A DNA stretch of 64,000 bases. Source: Pollenia angustigena (Eukaryota; Arthropoda; Insecta; Diptera; Polleniidae). Below, one piece after another: positions 10,435 to 21,190 of this stretch. The DNA lies in contig OV884058.1 in NCBI GenBank assembly GCA_930367215.1, positions 110,011,802-110,075,801 on the forward strand, written 5' to 3'. The notes under the pieces were generated by a model, which saw nothing but the letters and a program-made list of their open reading frames with translations, had not been told where the DNA came from and did not search any database. The position numbers and the translations under genes are program-made. Numbering within the stretch: the stretch's first letter is position 1; the number at the start of each line of letters is the position of its first letter.

Positions 10435-11390
10435 AAGTTTTTTTGCGCCAATTCTAATATTTTTTAATGTGTTTTTTTTTTTGCTAAGCAAAACCATAAT
10501 TTTTTTTTTTTTTTTATATTATTATGTTCTTTATTTAATCGAGCCCATAGGGCCATATATGATTAATGTATTAATATTTAACAATAATGAGTAATAAAAT
10601 TTAATAACTATTTTTTTTTAATTTTCTATCCTTTTTACGCGTGCTTACTTGACGCTTTTCTTCATTTCTTAAATGGCAACATATAATATAATATAAAATA
10701 CCTAACTGCTTTAAATATTTTATAAAATTGGCAACACTGCCTTTGTATCTGCGCTACAAAAAACAGCTGTTATTATTTACTCATTTGTTTTTGTGGTGTT
10801 TCTTTATGCAAAGATTTCTTAAACTAGATGGTTTTTATCTCTATTTGTAGAGGATAAAAAGAGAATGCAAAAATCAAGAGAATTTAAAGACAAATTCTCT
10901 TAAAAATTCTTATTTTGTTTTTTTTTCATAATTCTTATTTTTTTAACACTGGGATGGAAAATTCATATTTTAATACTGGTATGCATTGGTTTAATAAAAA
11001 TCCTTTAATTAAAAGTAAAACTTTTTAGGAAGAATATATATATATATATGTATATTTATTCCTTTTACTCATCTGGGGAGCATAGGGCCGAATGGAAGAA
11101 TGCTAGGATACAATTATATTTTTCAAATTAGTAAACATTAACCTAACTTTAACATAATGCCACATAAAGTGGTTATTTTAAAACTGTATTTTAGAAGATT
11201 TTCTATCAATAAATTTTAAGGGATTATTGAAATAACGTCATAAGCCAACCGAATTGAAAATCGAATATAACCATCCCACACCTACCGGTAAAGCTTATTC
11301 GTGTAAGCTGAATTCAATGGTGATAGCCGTGTACCAGAACTCATGAAATCATGTGCTAGCAGCCGTATTCATAACAAAAAGTTAGTCACA
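10435..11390. repeat. Intron with T-runs and a (TA)n microsatellite
   Basis: T-rich runs occur near 10500. A TATATATATATATATG microsatellite lies near 11035. TTGGCAACACTG at 10729 resembles a hAT right end without an identified partner. No coding sequence recognised. Confidence 0.45.
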
Positions 11391-11590
11391 GTTTGTACGT
11401 ACTAAAGCCCTGCACGAATGCATTTGAATGCCGTTTCAAATCATTCGTTTGTTTTTCAACTCGTGATTGTCGATTGCATTTTGCTAACGAATCAAACTCT
11501 GTATTGTGAAAAACAAATAAAGCACGAAAAGAACACACAAATGCAAATGAATTAAAATTTGTGTGTTATAAACGACCAAATACGAAGTGT

Positions 11591-11715
11591 AAAGAGCACG
11601 AAATATACTCCACACAACAACGAAACAAACGAATAACACAAACTACACCAAATCATACGAATCGCACGAATCAAACAAATCAAACGATTCAAACGAATCA
11701 GACCAAATCACACCA
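11591..11715 (+). repeat. Degenerate ~10-bp tandem array (CGAATCAAAC)
   Basis: Successive units such as CGAATCGCAC, GAATCAAACA and AATCAAACGA run for about 120 bp, on the 3' side of the hAT remnant. Subterminal short-motif arrays are usual for hAT transposase binding, so this may be the subterminal region of that element. Confidence 0.55.
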
Positions 11716-11977
11716 AACAACAGTAACAAAATAGGTGATTTGAATTATTGAATTTTTTTTATTATTAGTAAACTTGTATTGCGCAAAAAACAAATGAAGA
11801 TGCAAAATATTTTTATACAATGCTTAAGTTTTTATTTTAAATTATTTTATTCAAAAGTTACAAAAATATATTTTGAAATATTTTATTAAAAGTAAAAAAG
11901 AAATGAAAAGCTAAATTCAATTAATTGCAAAATTAAGATAAAAATAATATAATGAGCAAAATGGTTTAAAATATATA

Positions 11978-12310
11978 TTAATTTGTACAGTTTAAAAGTT
12001 CATTTTGTATTTCAGTTGCTTCTATATTTGAATGAAGAAACATTATGGCATTTATAGAATCACCGTTTGAAGCAATGCTGCATCTTTTTTCAGAAATCAA
12101 ATTCCGTGCTACTGAAAAAACTCTCTCTGAAGCTGCACAACTAGCAGGCGTTAATAATATTTTGCAGCTCACTTTGTAGAGAAGTTGAAATTCATTTTGA
12201 TGTAAGTTCCACCATTGCAAAATGTTGAAATCTTCATTAGTACTAACATTTAAGCTTTCATACATTAGCAATTCGTTGGATACTGCATCAAGTTGTGTAG
12301 TATTTTCCCT
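11978..12310 (-). pseudogene. hAT transposase C-terminal fragment (dimerisation domain)
   Basis: The minus-strand frame reads DFNILQWWNLHQNEFQLLYK, then LTPASCAASERVFSVARNL and INAIMFLHSN. This is the hAT C-terminal dimerisation motif (W-W, then ASERVFS and the LHSN end), which holds the last catalytic Glu region and mediates oligomerisation. The start at 12271 is an internal Met. The N-terminal zinc finger and the rest of the RNase H-like core are absent, so only the last ~97 residues remain. The frame itself is intact, unlike most relics here, which suggests a fairly recent insertion. Element ends were not found. Confidence 0.9.
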
Positions 12311-12585
12311 AATAGTATATCATAACATTTTACAAAATACCAAATGCGCACCTGAGTTTGCCTGCAAAAATGTATAAAGTCATTATAACTGGTCAAAGTT
12401 GCGTTAAATAGTTACCATAAATAGGTAAGGTTAACTCTTTGGGCTCGGTCATATAATTGTATCATTAAAAGTATGCAATAAAAATAGTGCGAAACAATAA
12501 AGTTTCATTAATACATCAATGAAACACATATTTCTACCCAAACATGTTACCTACTGTCACATTTGCTATTATGTATATAGGTTAA
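12311..12585. other. Intron, no feature recognised
   Basis: AT-rich. Probably includes the decayed upstream part of the hAT relic. Confidence 0.3.
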
Positions 12586-12942
12586 CCCAGCAAAAACTTA
12601 CATTGCAAAGTAATGAGTTAAAAAGCTAATATAACGACTCTTCACTACTTATACATTGGCATTTTAACTCATTATTTTAACACGGTGATGTCATTGGAGG
12701 CAAGTACTTACCATCCTCGCTTACAAATAGGGAGTTAAATAAGTCATTACCACATTCGCTTACAAATAGGGACTTAAATAACTTATTACTCCGATGTTAC
12801 CAAAATTACAATTACATAACATGTAATAACTTTAAATAAAATTTTTTTTATTATTTTTTTTTTCTATTTTTTCTTATTTTATTTTCCTTATTTTTCTATT
12901 TTTTCTTATTTTATTTTACATTGTTTTATTTTTTATTTTTTT

Positions 12943-12992
12943 CTGTCTCTGGTGGGATTCGATCGCGCAACCTCGGTGCTGATAGACTAGCT
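12943..12992 (-). ncRNA. tRNA-like segment, left arm (truncated)
   Basis: This is the reverse complement of the tRNA-like segment at 13548-13620: GGATTCGATCG (B-box region), then GCACCGAGG. It breaks off at AGCT, where a second CCCAGCAAAAAC terminus begins, so the A-box half is missing. Confidence 0.55.
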
Positions 12993-13352
12993 CCCCAGCA
13001 AAAACTTGGTAATGACTTGCCATTACTGAACAACTTACTTTTCAATGACTACTTCATACCATCTGCATTACATAGAAGTAGTTTGGTAATGGCTGTCATA
13101 TAATCTGATACCTAAGTACTTGTGTATGTGTTGATTAACGAAATTTATAATTCATTCGTAATAAAATGCATCTACGGTTGAAGTTTTTTCAAATCTAATA
13201 CAAATTGATTTAAAATATTTGTTCTTACAATTTGTTTTTAATTATGAATAAAAAACAATTTGTAATAAATTTGAATATGAAAAATTATGCTGTACTGAAA
13301 TTTTATAGTCATGACATGTTAGTTGTAGTTTTGGTGACATCGGAGTAATAAG

Positions 13353-13469
13353 TTATTTAAGTCCCTATTTGTAAGCGAATGTGGTAATGACTTATTTAAC
13401 TCCCTATTTGTAAGCGAATGTGGTAATGATTTATTTAACTCCCTATTTGTAAGCGAGGGTGGTAAGTAG
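13353..13469 (+). repeat. 39-bp tandem repeat, three units
   Basis: Units start at 13353, 13392 and 13431, each TTATTTAA-TCCCTATTTGTAAGCGA plus a GTGGTAATGA tail. Two such units occur in each outer arm of the foldback. Confidence 0.9.
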
Positions 13470-13547
13470 TTGCCTCCAATAATTTAATCTCATATTTACG
13501 CTCTTAATTGAGTAAAAAACATCGGTTTTTTATACAAAAACTACACT

Positions 13548-13620
13548 GCCCCGGTAGACTAGCTGGTAGTGAGCTAATCTATCAGCACCGAGGTTGCGCG
13601 ATCGAATCCCGCCAGAGACA
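13548..13620 (+). ncRNA. tRNA-like segment in foldback arm
   Basis: TAGACTAGCTGG (13555-13566) matches the Pol III A box TRGYNNARNNGG at 11 of 12 places. CGATCGAATCC (13599-13609) matches B box GGTTCGANTCC at 9 of 11. The spacing is about 33 nt. A T-stem-like GCG/CGC pair flanks the B box, but no acceptor stem forms, so it is not a functional tRNA gene. It looks tRNA-derived, as in SINE heads. Confidence 0.5.
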
Positions 13621-14009
13621 GAAAAAAAATAAAAAATAAAACAAAGTAAAATAAAATAAGCAAAAGTAGAAAAAAAAAACATAAAGTAAAGTAAAGTAAA
13701 ATAAAATAAGAAAAAATAGAAAAAAAAAAAATAATTAAAAAAAAATCATAAAAAAAATTTTTTTTAAAGTCATGACATTTTAGTTGTAATTTTGGTGACA
13801 TCGGAGTAATAACTTATTTAAGTCCCTATTTGTAAGCGAATGTGGTAATGACTTATTTAACTCCCTATTTGTAAGCGAGGGTGGTAAGTACTTGCCTCCA
13901 ATGACATCACCGTGTTAAAATAATGAGTTAAAATGCCAATGTATAAGTAGTGAAGAGTCGTTATATTAGCTTTTTAACTCATTACTTTGCAATGTAAGTT
14001 TTTGCTGGG

Positions 14010-14619
14010 AAGTTATTATGAATAACAATAAAAACGTTGATTGAAAGTGGATTGAGAGTTTTTGTTTCATTACTTTAATGACATTTTTATTGTCATAATG
14101 AAAATTTAAATTTATGAAGGCAATTATTGAAATATTTTGCTTTTATAAAAAAATGTTTTTAATTCATAGAATTAATGGCATACATGTAACATTAGATGTA
14201 TGAAATTATTAAATCTTACATTTTTTAATTAACAATTAAACATTTTTTTTATGGAAACTATAGTTTTGTATTAATTTATGAATATAGTTATGTTTGTATA
14301 TTGTTTTTTTATGTTCCCAATTAAAATTTTTTGTTTAACTTGGACAAACTTAAGTTTTCATATATCCAATGAAAATGTTTAAAGTAATTACGAAATCCAA
14401 TGAAGCGATTTTAACGAAAATACTTCATTATAACTATGAAATTCCATTTAGACAATGAAAATTTTCATTTACCCAAGGAATATTTTTTTATGGAAATGAT
14501 TCAATAAATATATGAAGCATTTTTTTTTCAGTGTAATAAAAAAAACAAATGTTAAGAATAAATATTTAAAACCGATTTGTATTAGATTTGAAAAAAATTA
14601 AACCGTATATGGGTAATTC
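14010..14619. other. Intron, no feature recognised
   Basis: AT-rich, with many ATGAAAATTT / ATTTTCATT motifs in both orientations. No TIR, TSD or coding pattern. Confidence 0.35.
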
Positions 14620-15560
14620 CATGTCAAAACGACCAAGAGTGGGACACGACCCCTTCCGATTTTAATGAAATTTGGTAAGAAGGTTCCTTTTATCTTATAA
14701 GGAACATATATGAACGAAAAAATTTTTAAAATTTGTTTTTCGAAAGTTATGTCAAATTCAAAATGTCATAATTTCGCAGAATTAGCCGAATGTGTTGAGC
14801 TTATTTCTTCAATGTCTCGAAAACTTCTTGACATACGAAGAGGATTTTGATGTCATTTTAAAGAGAATACTTGGCGCTACAAACCATAAATTGAAAAAAA
14901 ATACTACGAAAAAATATTACGAATACGGTCAAGCCGGACCATATGATACCCTACACCACAGTATTTAAAAACACATCATGCTTATGTGTCCATTTAAATA
15001 TGGATTTATCTATGTTTATAAACTTCATGAAAATCGGTTTGAAAGTTTGTGAGAGGCAGAAATTGTCCCCTGCCTGCCCTTGTGGTCCTATTTTTTAAAA
15101 ACTGTATAGCTAATGTGTCCCTATAGATATGTATCTATCTATATTTTAAATTTCATTAAAATCGGTCTGAGAGGCAGAAATTGCCCCTATCTCCCATCGT
15201 GGTCCATATAGTTATGGTTCTATCTATGTTTTAAATTTCATTAAAATCGGGTTGATAGTTTCTGAAAGGAAGAAATTTCCCCCTATCTTCCCTCGTGGTC
15301 CTACGATTCGGCCCATTTTCAATAGGCTTGGTCCTTGTGCCAATAAGAACCTATGACCCAAATTTTATCAAATTATCTCCAAAATTGCGACCTATACTTT
15401 GCGCACAAGGTTACATGGACAGCCAGCCAGCCAGCCGGACGGACATCGTTAGTTCGACTCAGAAAGTGATTCTGAGTAGATCGGTATAATTTAAGGTGGG
15501 TCTAGGCGTTACACCCATCAGCACAAATGCAAACCACTATTGTGGTGTAGGTATAAAAAC
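14620..15560 (+). repeat. Dispersed fly repeat with GGAC/CAGC simple core
   Basis: The stretch has three to four diverged ~110-bp blocks (AATTTCATTAAAATCGG, then GAGGCAGAAATTG, then TGTGGTCC). It then has CAGCCAGCCAGCC + GGACGGACATCG and a GACTCAGAAAGTGATTCTGA palindrome, and ends in TGGTGTAGGTATAAAA. This layout is familiar from abundant repeats of calyptrate flies and resembles the (GTCY)n core of mini-me elements. The name is inference. The small frame inside is not a gene. Confidence 0.65.
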
Positions 15561-16190
15561 GGAAGACACGAATTGCTAATAACTTGATCAAAAAGATCAT
15601 TAATAAACAACTTTGGTACTTACTACTTTGTTTGTACAACCAATGTTTTATTTTGCTTGTCATAATTCATACAGCTCATAATTTTGTAAAAAAAATTATT
15701 TTAAAAGAAAATATAAATATATTTACACATTAAAATCAAAAAAAGTCTATTTATATTATAATCGTTTAAATTTTTCTAAGCCGTTAGTGATGTCAATATT
15801 TGTTTTCAAGCCATAATTGCGTTCAGAAACCGCTCAAATAGCATTAAAAATCGCTCATGAAGTACATTAATTATGAAAGTGTAATAGTTGTAAATAAAAG
15901 CAGCTAATTGTGTTCTATTAAAATTGCACAACATGTAACACTTCCAGTGATTATAGGTAACATTAGAAAATGTTACATGTATATACTGTAGCATATTGTT
16001 TTCAGAAAAGAAATCGCCATAAAGCTATGTTGTTTGGCAAATGTAGTAGTTCTGAGTTTACTATTACTCTTCGTGGTGGTGAGATTGAGTTTGTTGATCG
16101 CCTTAATTGTCTAGGTGTAACTAAATTATCATTTGAAGATTTAATGTTGCCAACATATGTTAAGAAACAAATTGTTCATGGGCTTATAAT

Positions 16191-17227
16191 CAGGGTTACC
16201 GTTGGAAATTTTCGAAAAGGGTCACAAAAAGGGGATTTTCCAGAAAAAGGGGTCAAAAAAAGGGTATTTCAATAAAAAAAGGGTCAAGATTTTTATAAGC
16301 AGTATTTCCCATTTAAATGAATATAATAAGACAAAGTTTTTTTATAAGCAAACAAAAAAATAATATTTCAGGTAGGAAGAGCTCAAAAAACTTAATTTTT
16401 TTATGGAATGCTCTGTCCTGTTTTTAACACCTGACAAAAAGTTTATTCTTTATCACTATAGATAATTTTTTCATACTTTTTATGTAATTTTCCGATTTAG
16501 CGATGTCAAATAAATTTTAGTGTTTGTTTTAAATTTTGCTATCGTTCGCGAATTGTAACCATTTTCTCGATTAAAGCGATTTTTTCCTGTAAGTGTCAGA
16601 TTTTTTAAAGCTTATACGATTTTTAATAAATATAAGACTTTGCTATCATACCGCTGTTACCAAATATTTGGGAATTTCCGCTAATTGAGCAATTTTTACC
16701 TCTTGTTTTCATTCCTGTTAGGCCACTCTCAACAATGTCGATTCAAAAGGGGACGAAAAGTTCAATACCTTTTCCCATTATTAAGGGCGAATTTTTTTGA
16801 ATAAAACATACTACTCTTTAAGAGAGCAAAACACCAAATTGCATATTTTTAATAAAATGTCAAATTTTTGTTTTGAAAAGAAACCATCGTAAAAAATAAC
16901 AAGTATGTTTATGAGTTATGTTTGCTTTTAGGGAAATTGTACTTTACTATCAAAAATCAAGGAGAAGAAAGCATGGAATTGTAAGCTTATACTTTGAGTC
17001 TGTTCCATATCAAGCAATGTTTATTTCGAAAACATTCGTTTAGCACTTCTGTTCCGCAGTGTTGACAAAAAACAAAATGTGAGAGATATTTCCAAAAAAG
17101 GGTCAAAAAGTGTCACAAAATGGGTGATAATGATACAAAAGTATAATTTAAAAGAAGGGTCATAAAAGGTATCAACACCGTCGAAAAAGGGTCAAATTGA
17201 TACTTTAGTATCACAACGGTAACGCTG
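16191..17227. mobile_element. Non-autonomous hAT, 1037 bp, 8-bp TSD
   Basis: The ends read CAGGGTTACCGTTG and, inverted, CAGCGTTACCGTTG. CTTATAAT is exactly duplicated (16183-16190 and 17228-17235). AAAAGGGTCA motifs cluster near both ends. No transposase frame. It splits the LINE remnant, so it is the younger insertion. Confidence 0.93.
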
Positions 17228-17571
17228 CTTATAATGCCAGTTTTTTATATGGATTGGAGGTCCACTCTGGAACATTTGGCTTTACATATTTAAAAAAAAA
17301 ATAAGATTGGTTAAAAAAATTTTAGAAATCTTATTCACTTTTAAAAGTCTTATAGGTTGCAAACTCCTGGGTAATTCAGTTATTTGATTTGTGAAGATCA
17401 ACGAGGATTAGACAGTTAAAGATACCGAAATTGTCTGCCGTATTAGAGTGTTGTTTTTATGTTAGAGTTGCACGCACGATCTTACACTAAGTTGCCTAAC
17501 TTTTTGAAAACTTTTGGTGTTTCTGCTAACACATATAAAAAAAGACTTTTTCTGGAACTTTCAGGAAATCA

Positions 17572-18126
17572 CCCAGCCAGCAAAATACTTCGACATTGTC
17601 TGAATCAGTCATTTCGTGCAAATGTCTGACTTCATTCTTAGAGACTTCGTTCAGATTTCTGTCAGACATATGTCCAATAGAATTCCGGCGGATTTCATTC
17701 AGATTTGTCTAACGAGACTTATTATTTTTAAAATAATGACAATTGTCATTCAGTTGAAAATAATTTTAATTTTATTTTATTTGTTCAAGATAAAAAGCTT
17801 AAAAAAGGTACGTACGTGTAAAATTTATAATTATGTTCATATTTTGCAATAAAATTATGTCTTTCAGCTATCAGTTAGAAAGCAAAAAATCTCGGCTAAC
17901 ACATCAGAACTTCCCATGCCTTTTTCATTAGATATTAGATGTAAGATATCTATCAGAAATGCCGACAAAAAACCAGAATTTCCCACGACATGTCTGTCAG
18001 AATTCGTGTCAACCACTTCATACATTTTTGGGTCAGAAATCTGACAGAATTCGTATACGGTTCCGACTTTTTTGTCGTCGTTTCTCTCAGATATCTGAAC
18101 GACGTCGGATTATTTTGCTGGCTGGG
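17572..18126. mobile_element. MITE with CCCAGCCAGCAAAATA ends
   Basis: The ends read CCCAGCCAGCAAAATACTTC and, inverted, CCCAGCCAGCAAAATAATCC, and the similarity continues as CGACNTNGTNTGAA/CAGA. A 2-bp CA flanks both sides. The interior is rich in GTCTGAC/GTCAGA motifs. Confidence 0.8.
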
Positions 18127-18160
18127 CAATCTTCTATAGAGGTGTTTTATATTTATGTGT

Positions 18161-18744
18161 GTGAAGTTAAATTTCGAAATTTATTTTTGTTAAAGCGCTT
18201 ACATAACACTGTTAACCAAATAGAATTGTGATATACATATGTATTCAAATTGGAATTATACCTACATTTTTGGATCAAATGGACTGGAAAAAAATAACTG
18301 GCTTAACGCATATCCCGCTTGTCAAAAACTTTTATTATTTAAGGTATATAATAGGACTTTTCATGTTTTTTTAATATTTTATATTTACAATTTCTCTGAA
18401 AGATTTTCCTGAATTCCAGGAAAACGGGAGGAGATGGGCGGATGAAATTTGATGGAATTTGTGGACAAAGTGGTCTTTTATGAAAATCAATTGTCAGAAG
18501 TTTAAAGGTCTTGCGTCTTTATAGGAATTTTTCAACTTGTCCATATTTTCAAATTTTGAATTTTTGGTAAGCGGGATATGTGTTAAGCCCTATATGTTTT
18601 TCCAGTCCATTTGATCCAAAAATGTCGGTATAATTCCAATTTGAATACATACATATATCACAATTCTATTTGGTTAACAGTGTTATGTTAGCGCTTTTAC
18701 AGAACTCGTTATGCAATAAATTTCGAAATTTAACTTCACACACA
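18161..18744. mobile_element. Foldback element between 16-bp direct repeats
   Basis: Arms of roughly 160-190 bp (18161-18320 and 18545-18744) are inverted copies: GTGAAGTTAAATTTCGAAAT, TAACACTGTTAACCAAATAG and GGATCAAATGGACTGGAAAA. The element is flanked by an exact direct repeat TTTTATATTTATGTGT at 18145-18160 and 18745-18760. No open frame of note. Confidence 0.85.
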
Positions 18745-18862
18745 TTTTATATTTATGTGTTGAATATGCATTAGAGGATTATATTCATGATATTTAAAAA
18801 TGTATTTCTGTGAAGTTTGTTGTGTAGTATTATCTTTATGAACATAAAATAAACCATTATTT

Positions 18863-19116
18863 GAGCCGTTTATTTTGAAAGTGGCATTAGTCACTTTTTC
18901 AAAAAAAATCGAGTTAATAATAAATATAATAATAAATAATAATAAATAATAATAATAATAAATACTGAGAAAAATATCATTATCATGATGTATCAAATAC
19001 AAGTGAATCTTCTCGAAAGTTAGCATCCATATTTTCAAACGTGTTAAAACGCAAACCCTTAAATATCTCGACTTAAAAACCGAAATGACTTATGCCACTT
19101 TCAAAATAAACGGCTC
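18863..19116. mobile_element. MITE family M4, copy 1, 4-bp TSD (ATTT)
   Basis: The TIRs read GAGCCGTTTATTTTGAAAGT and continue GGCAT-AGTCA. ATTT is duplicated at 18859-18862 and 19117-19120. The interior has an AAT microsatellite that differs in length from copy 2 at 37965-38195; elsewhere the copies are nearly identical. Confidence 0.92.
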
Positions 19117-19476
19117 ATTTATACTCTGAAAGTAAACAAATATTCACTTTATATTTTCTTCTGTCTTAATTTAACTAATATATTCTTGATATTTTGGAAA
19201 AATTTTCATTATTTTATTACTTATGCATATGTATGTCTGTATACACACCCTGCAATTAATAGGACAAGTCTAAACACGCGTGTAAAGAGTAGCCCACAAG
19301 GGACTAGGACTAGTCCAAAAGTAACCCAAACGTATGGGAAAAATATGGTATATTTAACATTACGATTTGACCGCCTTTTACTCAATGCAAATGGATGAAA
19401 CTTTGCAGGCATACATATTCCCGATGACAGTACACGAATACACGGCCGTAGCCAGGATAAAATCTAGGGGGGGGGG

Positions 19477-20371
19477 GCAAATTTTTTTTTTTTTTTTTTT
19501 TGTAAAACTAGGAACCCACAACTTATTATACCTAGAATTCGTTGTAGTTGTTTTGAACGGTCGTTCTTAGTCAGAGTAGCTCGATGTTGGAATTATTTAC
19601 CAGTGGACCTTCGTATATTCTCTCATTCAAATAATGCATTCCGATTAAAAATTATGTTACACTTTTCTGTTCAGGATTAAGAACTCTTTTGATTGTTTTT
19701 TCCCTTTTTGCCTAATCTTAGGTTTAACGAGTTAGTATGGCTTTATTTCGGACAGAATTTTCTGGAATGATATATCTACTTGACTTATCTATTTATTTAT
19801 TTTTTTTTTCTTTTCATATGAGCTACTACTTTGGGACCTGTTAATTGATAAATTAGTATTTTTTAAAAATTTCTTTCAATCTTGGCTGGGGAGCCATTTG
19901 TATTTTTGTATTTTTATACTTACATACTTGAATAAATAAGTTTTTTGATTATTTATTGTATCCATTAATAATATTCAGGATTTTGCTTTTGTAATATATT
20001 TTTATTGGCCTTGATAGGCTTTTGTATATTACTTTTATTAAATAAATAAATAAATGCTTTTTTGACATGTCTATTTAACATTACGATGTCCTAGGGCAGG
20101 ACCATATAACCCAGCTTTGGACTACAAAGGAGTAGTTTTAAAACTACTCAATGGTATACCCAAGAGGATTAGTTTTGGAGTCGTTTAAAAACGAAAGCAC
20201 GTCGTTAAAAAACGAAGACATGTCGTCTCACTTCAAACACTTTAACAATGACATGGTCCATGCTTGCATTACATTGGACCAGTCCATGGAGTAGTCCATA
20301 TTGGTAAAGTAAAAAAAATAAATTAATAAAAGAATTGTTTGGAGGGTGGGTTGCTTAAACCTTTTCTTTAA
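19477..20371. other. Intron, no feature recognised
   Basis: AT-rich. Near 20090-20330 lies a less AT-rich patch with repeated ACTAC/GTAGT and TTAAAAACGAA motifs. No TIR/TSD pair or coding pattern found. Confidence 0.35.
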
Positions 20372-21027
20372 GGTGTTATGATACTTGCTAATTTTTGTAT
20401 TGGATTTTTTTAGGATTGACTGAATGAAACAACAAATGCGAAAAAGAACAAGAAATACAATTTGATAAACAAACCCTTTTTGCTGATTGACATTTCTCAT
20501 GTTTTTTTTCTTTGACAAAAACAAAAAAAAAAAAATGGTAAAAGCTTGGGATGATGAAACTATTGGATTTCAAATCATAAATTTTCATTTAAAGAAAATA
20601 CCCCGATGTAATTCGTAATATTTTACATTATTTGCATTACATTTTATTATTTATAATAAAAAATTGTTTGTGATTCCAAAATAAAATGTAAACAAAACAA
20701 ACAATACTGCCCACGTTTTTTGCCCACAAAAACCCGTCAAAAAAGCTAAAAATCGCAAAAGAAAAGTTAAAACCCGCTACTTTCGATCAAAAATTAAAAA
20801 AATTGGCAACAGTGCTAACAATTAATCTGGAAATGTCAATTTTAAGTTAAAAATTTTTGTATTTTTTTTGACAGTCTTAGATTATTTATCGATAACACAT
20901 GTATATTTGTTTGACATTTCAAGATTTTTTATGATATAATCATACTCTTTACACTTAGTCAGTTTTCCTATGCAAATATATTTGCACTGTTCTCCAATAT
21001 AGAAAAAATAGCAAGTATCATAACAGC
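20372..21027. mobile_element. MITE related to the pogo-like element at 50233
   Basis: The ends read AGGTGTTATGATACTTGCTA and, inverted, AGCTGTTATGATACTTGCTA. The inverted right ~85 bp also matches 50233-50320 (TTTCTATATTGGAGAACAGT and CATAGGAAAACTGACTAAGT), where it precedes a CENP-B-type helix-turn-helix remnant. The flanks are TA-compatible. Confidence 0.8.
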
Positions 21028-21190
21028 TTTAGCTTCACTTCGGAAAATCAAATCTTGTAACGTTAATTTAACCGCCTTATACTCAATGCAAATGGATGAA
21101 ACTTTGCAGGCATACATATTCCCGATGACAATACACGAATACATGGGCGTAGCCAGGATAAAATAAAAAAAAGATCGAATCTAGGGGGGG

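Larger units (their letters stand above)
12586..14009. mobile_element. Foldback element with ~400-bp arms
   Basis: The left arm from 12586 (CCCAGCAAAAACTTACATTG) and the right arm ending at 14009 are inverted copies for about 400 bp with few mismatches. Each arm carries AATGAGTTAAAA stretches, ACTCCCTATTTGTAAGCGA units, a T-rich tract and a tRNA-like segment. The centre (12993-13547) holds a second CCCAGCAAAAAC start at 12994 and a further partial arm at 13310-13485, so the element is composite. No transposase and no exact TSD. P/Galileo-type foldbacks are one possible class. Confidence 0.85.
15990..18142 (+). pseudogene. LINE RT C-terminal remnant, twice interrupted
   Basis: The + strand gives KAMLFGK, then EFTITLRGGEIEFVDRLNCLG, then (after a deletion) LPTYVKKQIVHGLI, and beyond an insertion MPVFYMDW-RS and TFGFT-like sequence. 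This is the tail end of a non-LTR reverse transcriptase (thumb and C-terminal part), in a pattern common to insect LINE relics. Downstream, TYKKRLFLELS-like sequence reaches 17571. A hAT element (16191-17227) and a MITE (17572-18126) interrupt it, and frameshifts and stops occur between. The catalytic RT domain is missing. Confidence 0.75.
19360..21190 (+). repeat. Direct pair of a ~110-bp repeat ending in a G-run
   Basis: Positions 19366-19476 and 21069-21190 share AATGCAAATGGATGAAACTT, CAGGCATACATATTCCCGAT and CGTAGCCAGGATAAAAT, then a run of G. The first copy is followed by a 17-T run. A similar GTAGCCAGGA...GGGGG end is frequent in fly transposon relics. Confidence 0.75.

Noticed and set aside
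9241..10740. Possible hAT element from CAGTGTTGCC (9241) to GGCAACACTG (10740)
   Set aside because: The flanks CCTAAAAT and CCTTTGTA do not form a TSD, and the internal arms do not match; the two ends are probably from different elements.
12943..13620. Working tRNA gene
   Set aside because: No acceptor stem can be formed and the left copy lacks the A-box half; only a tRNA-like relic.
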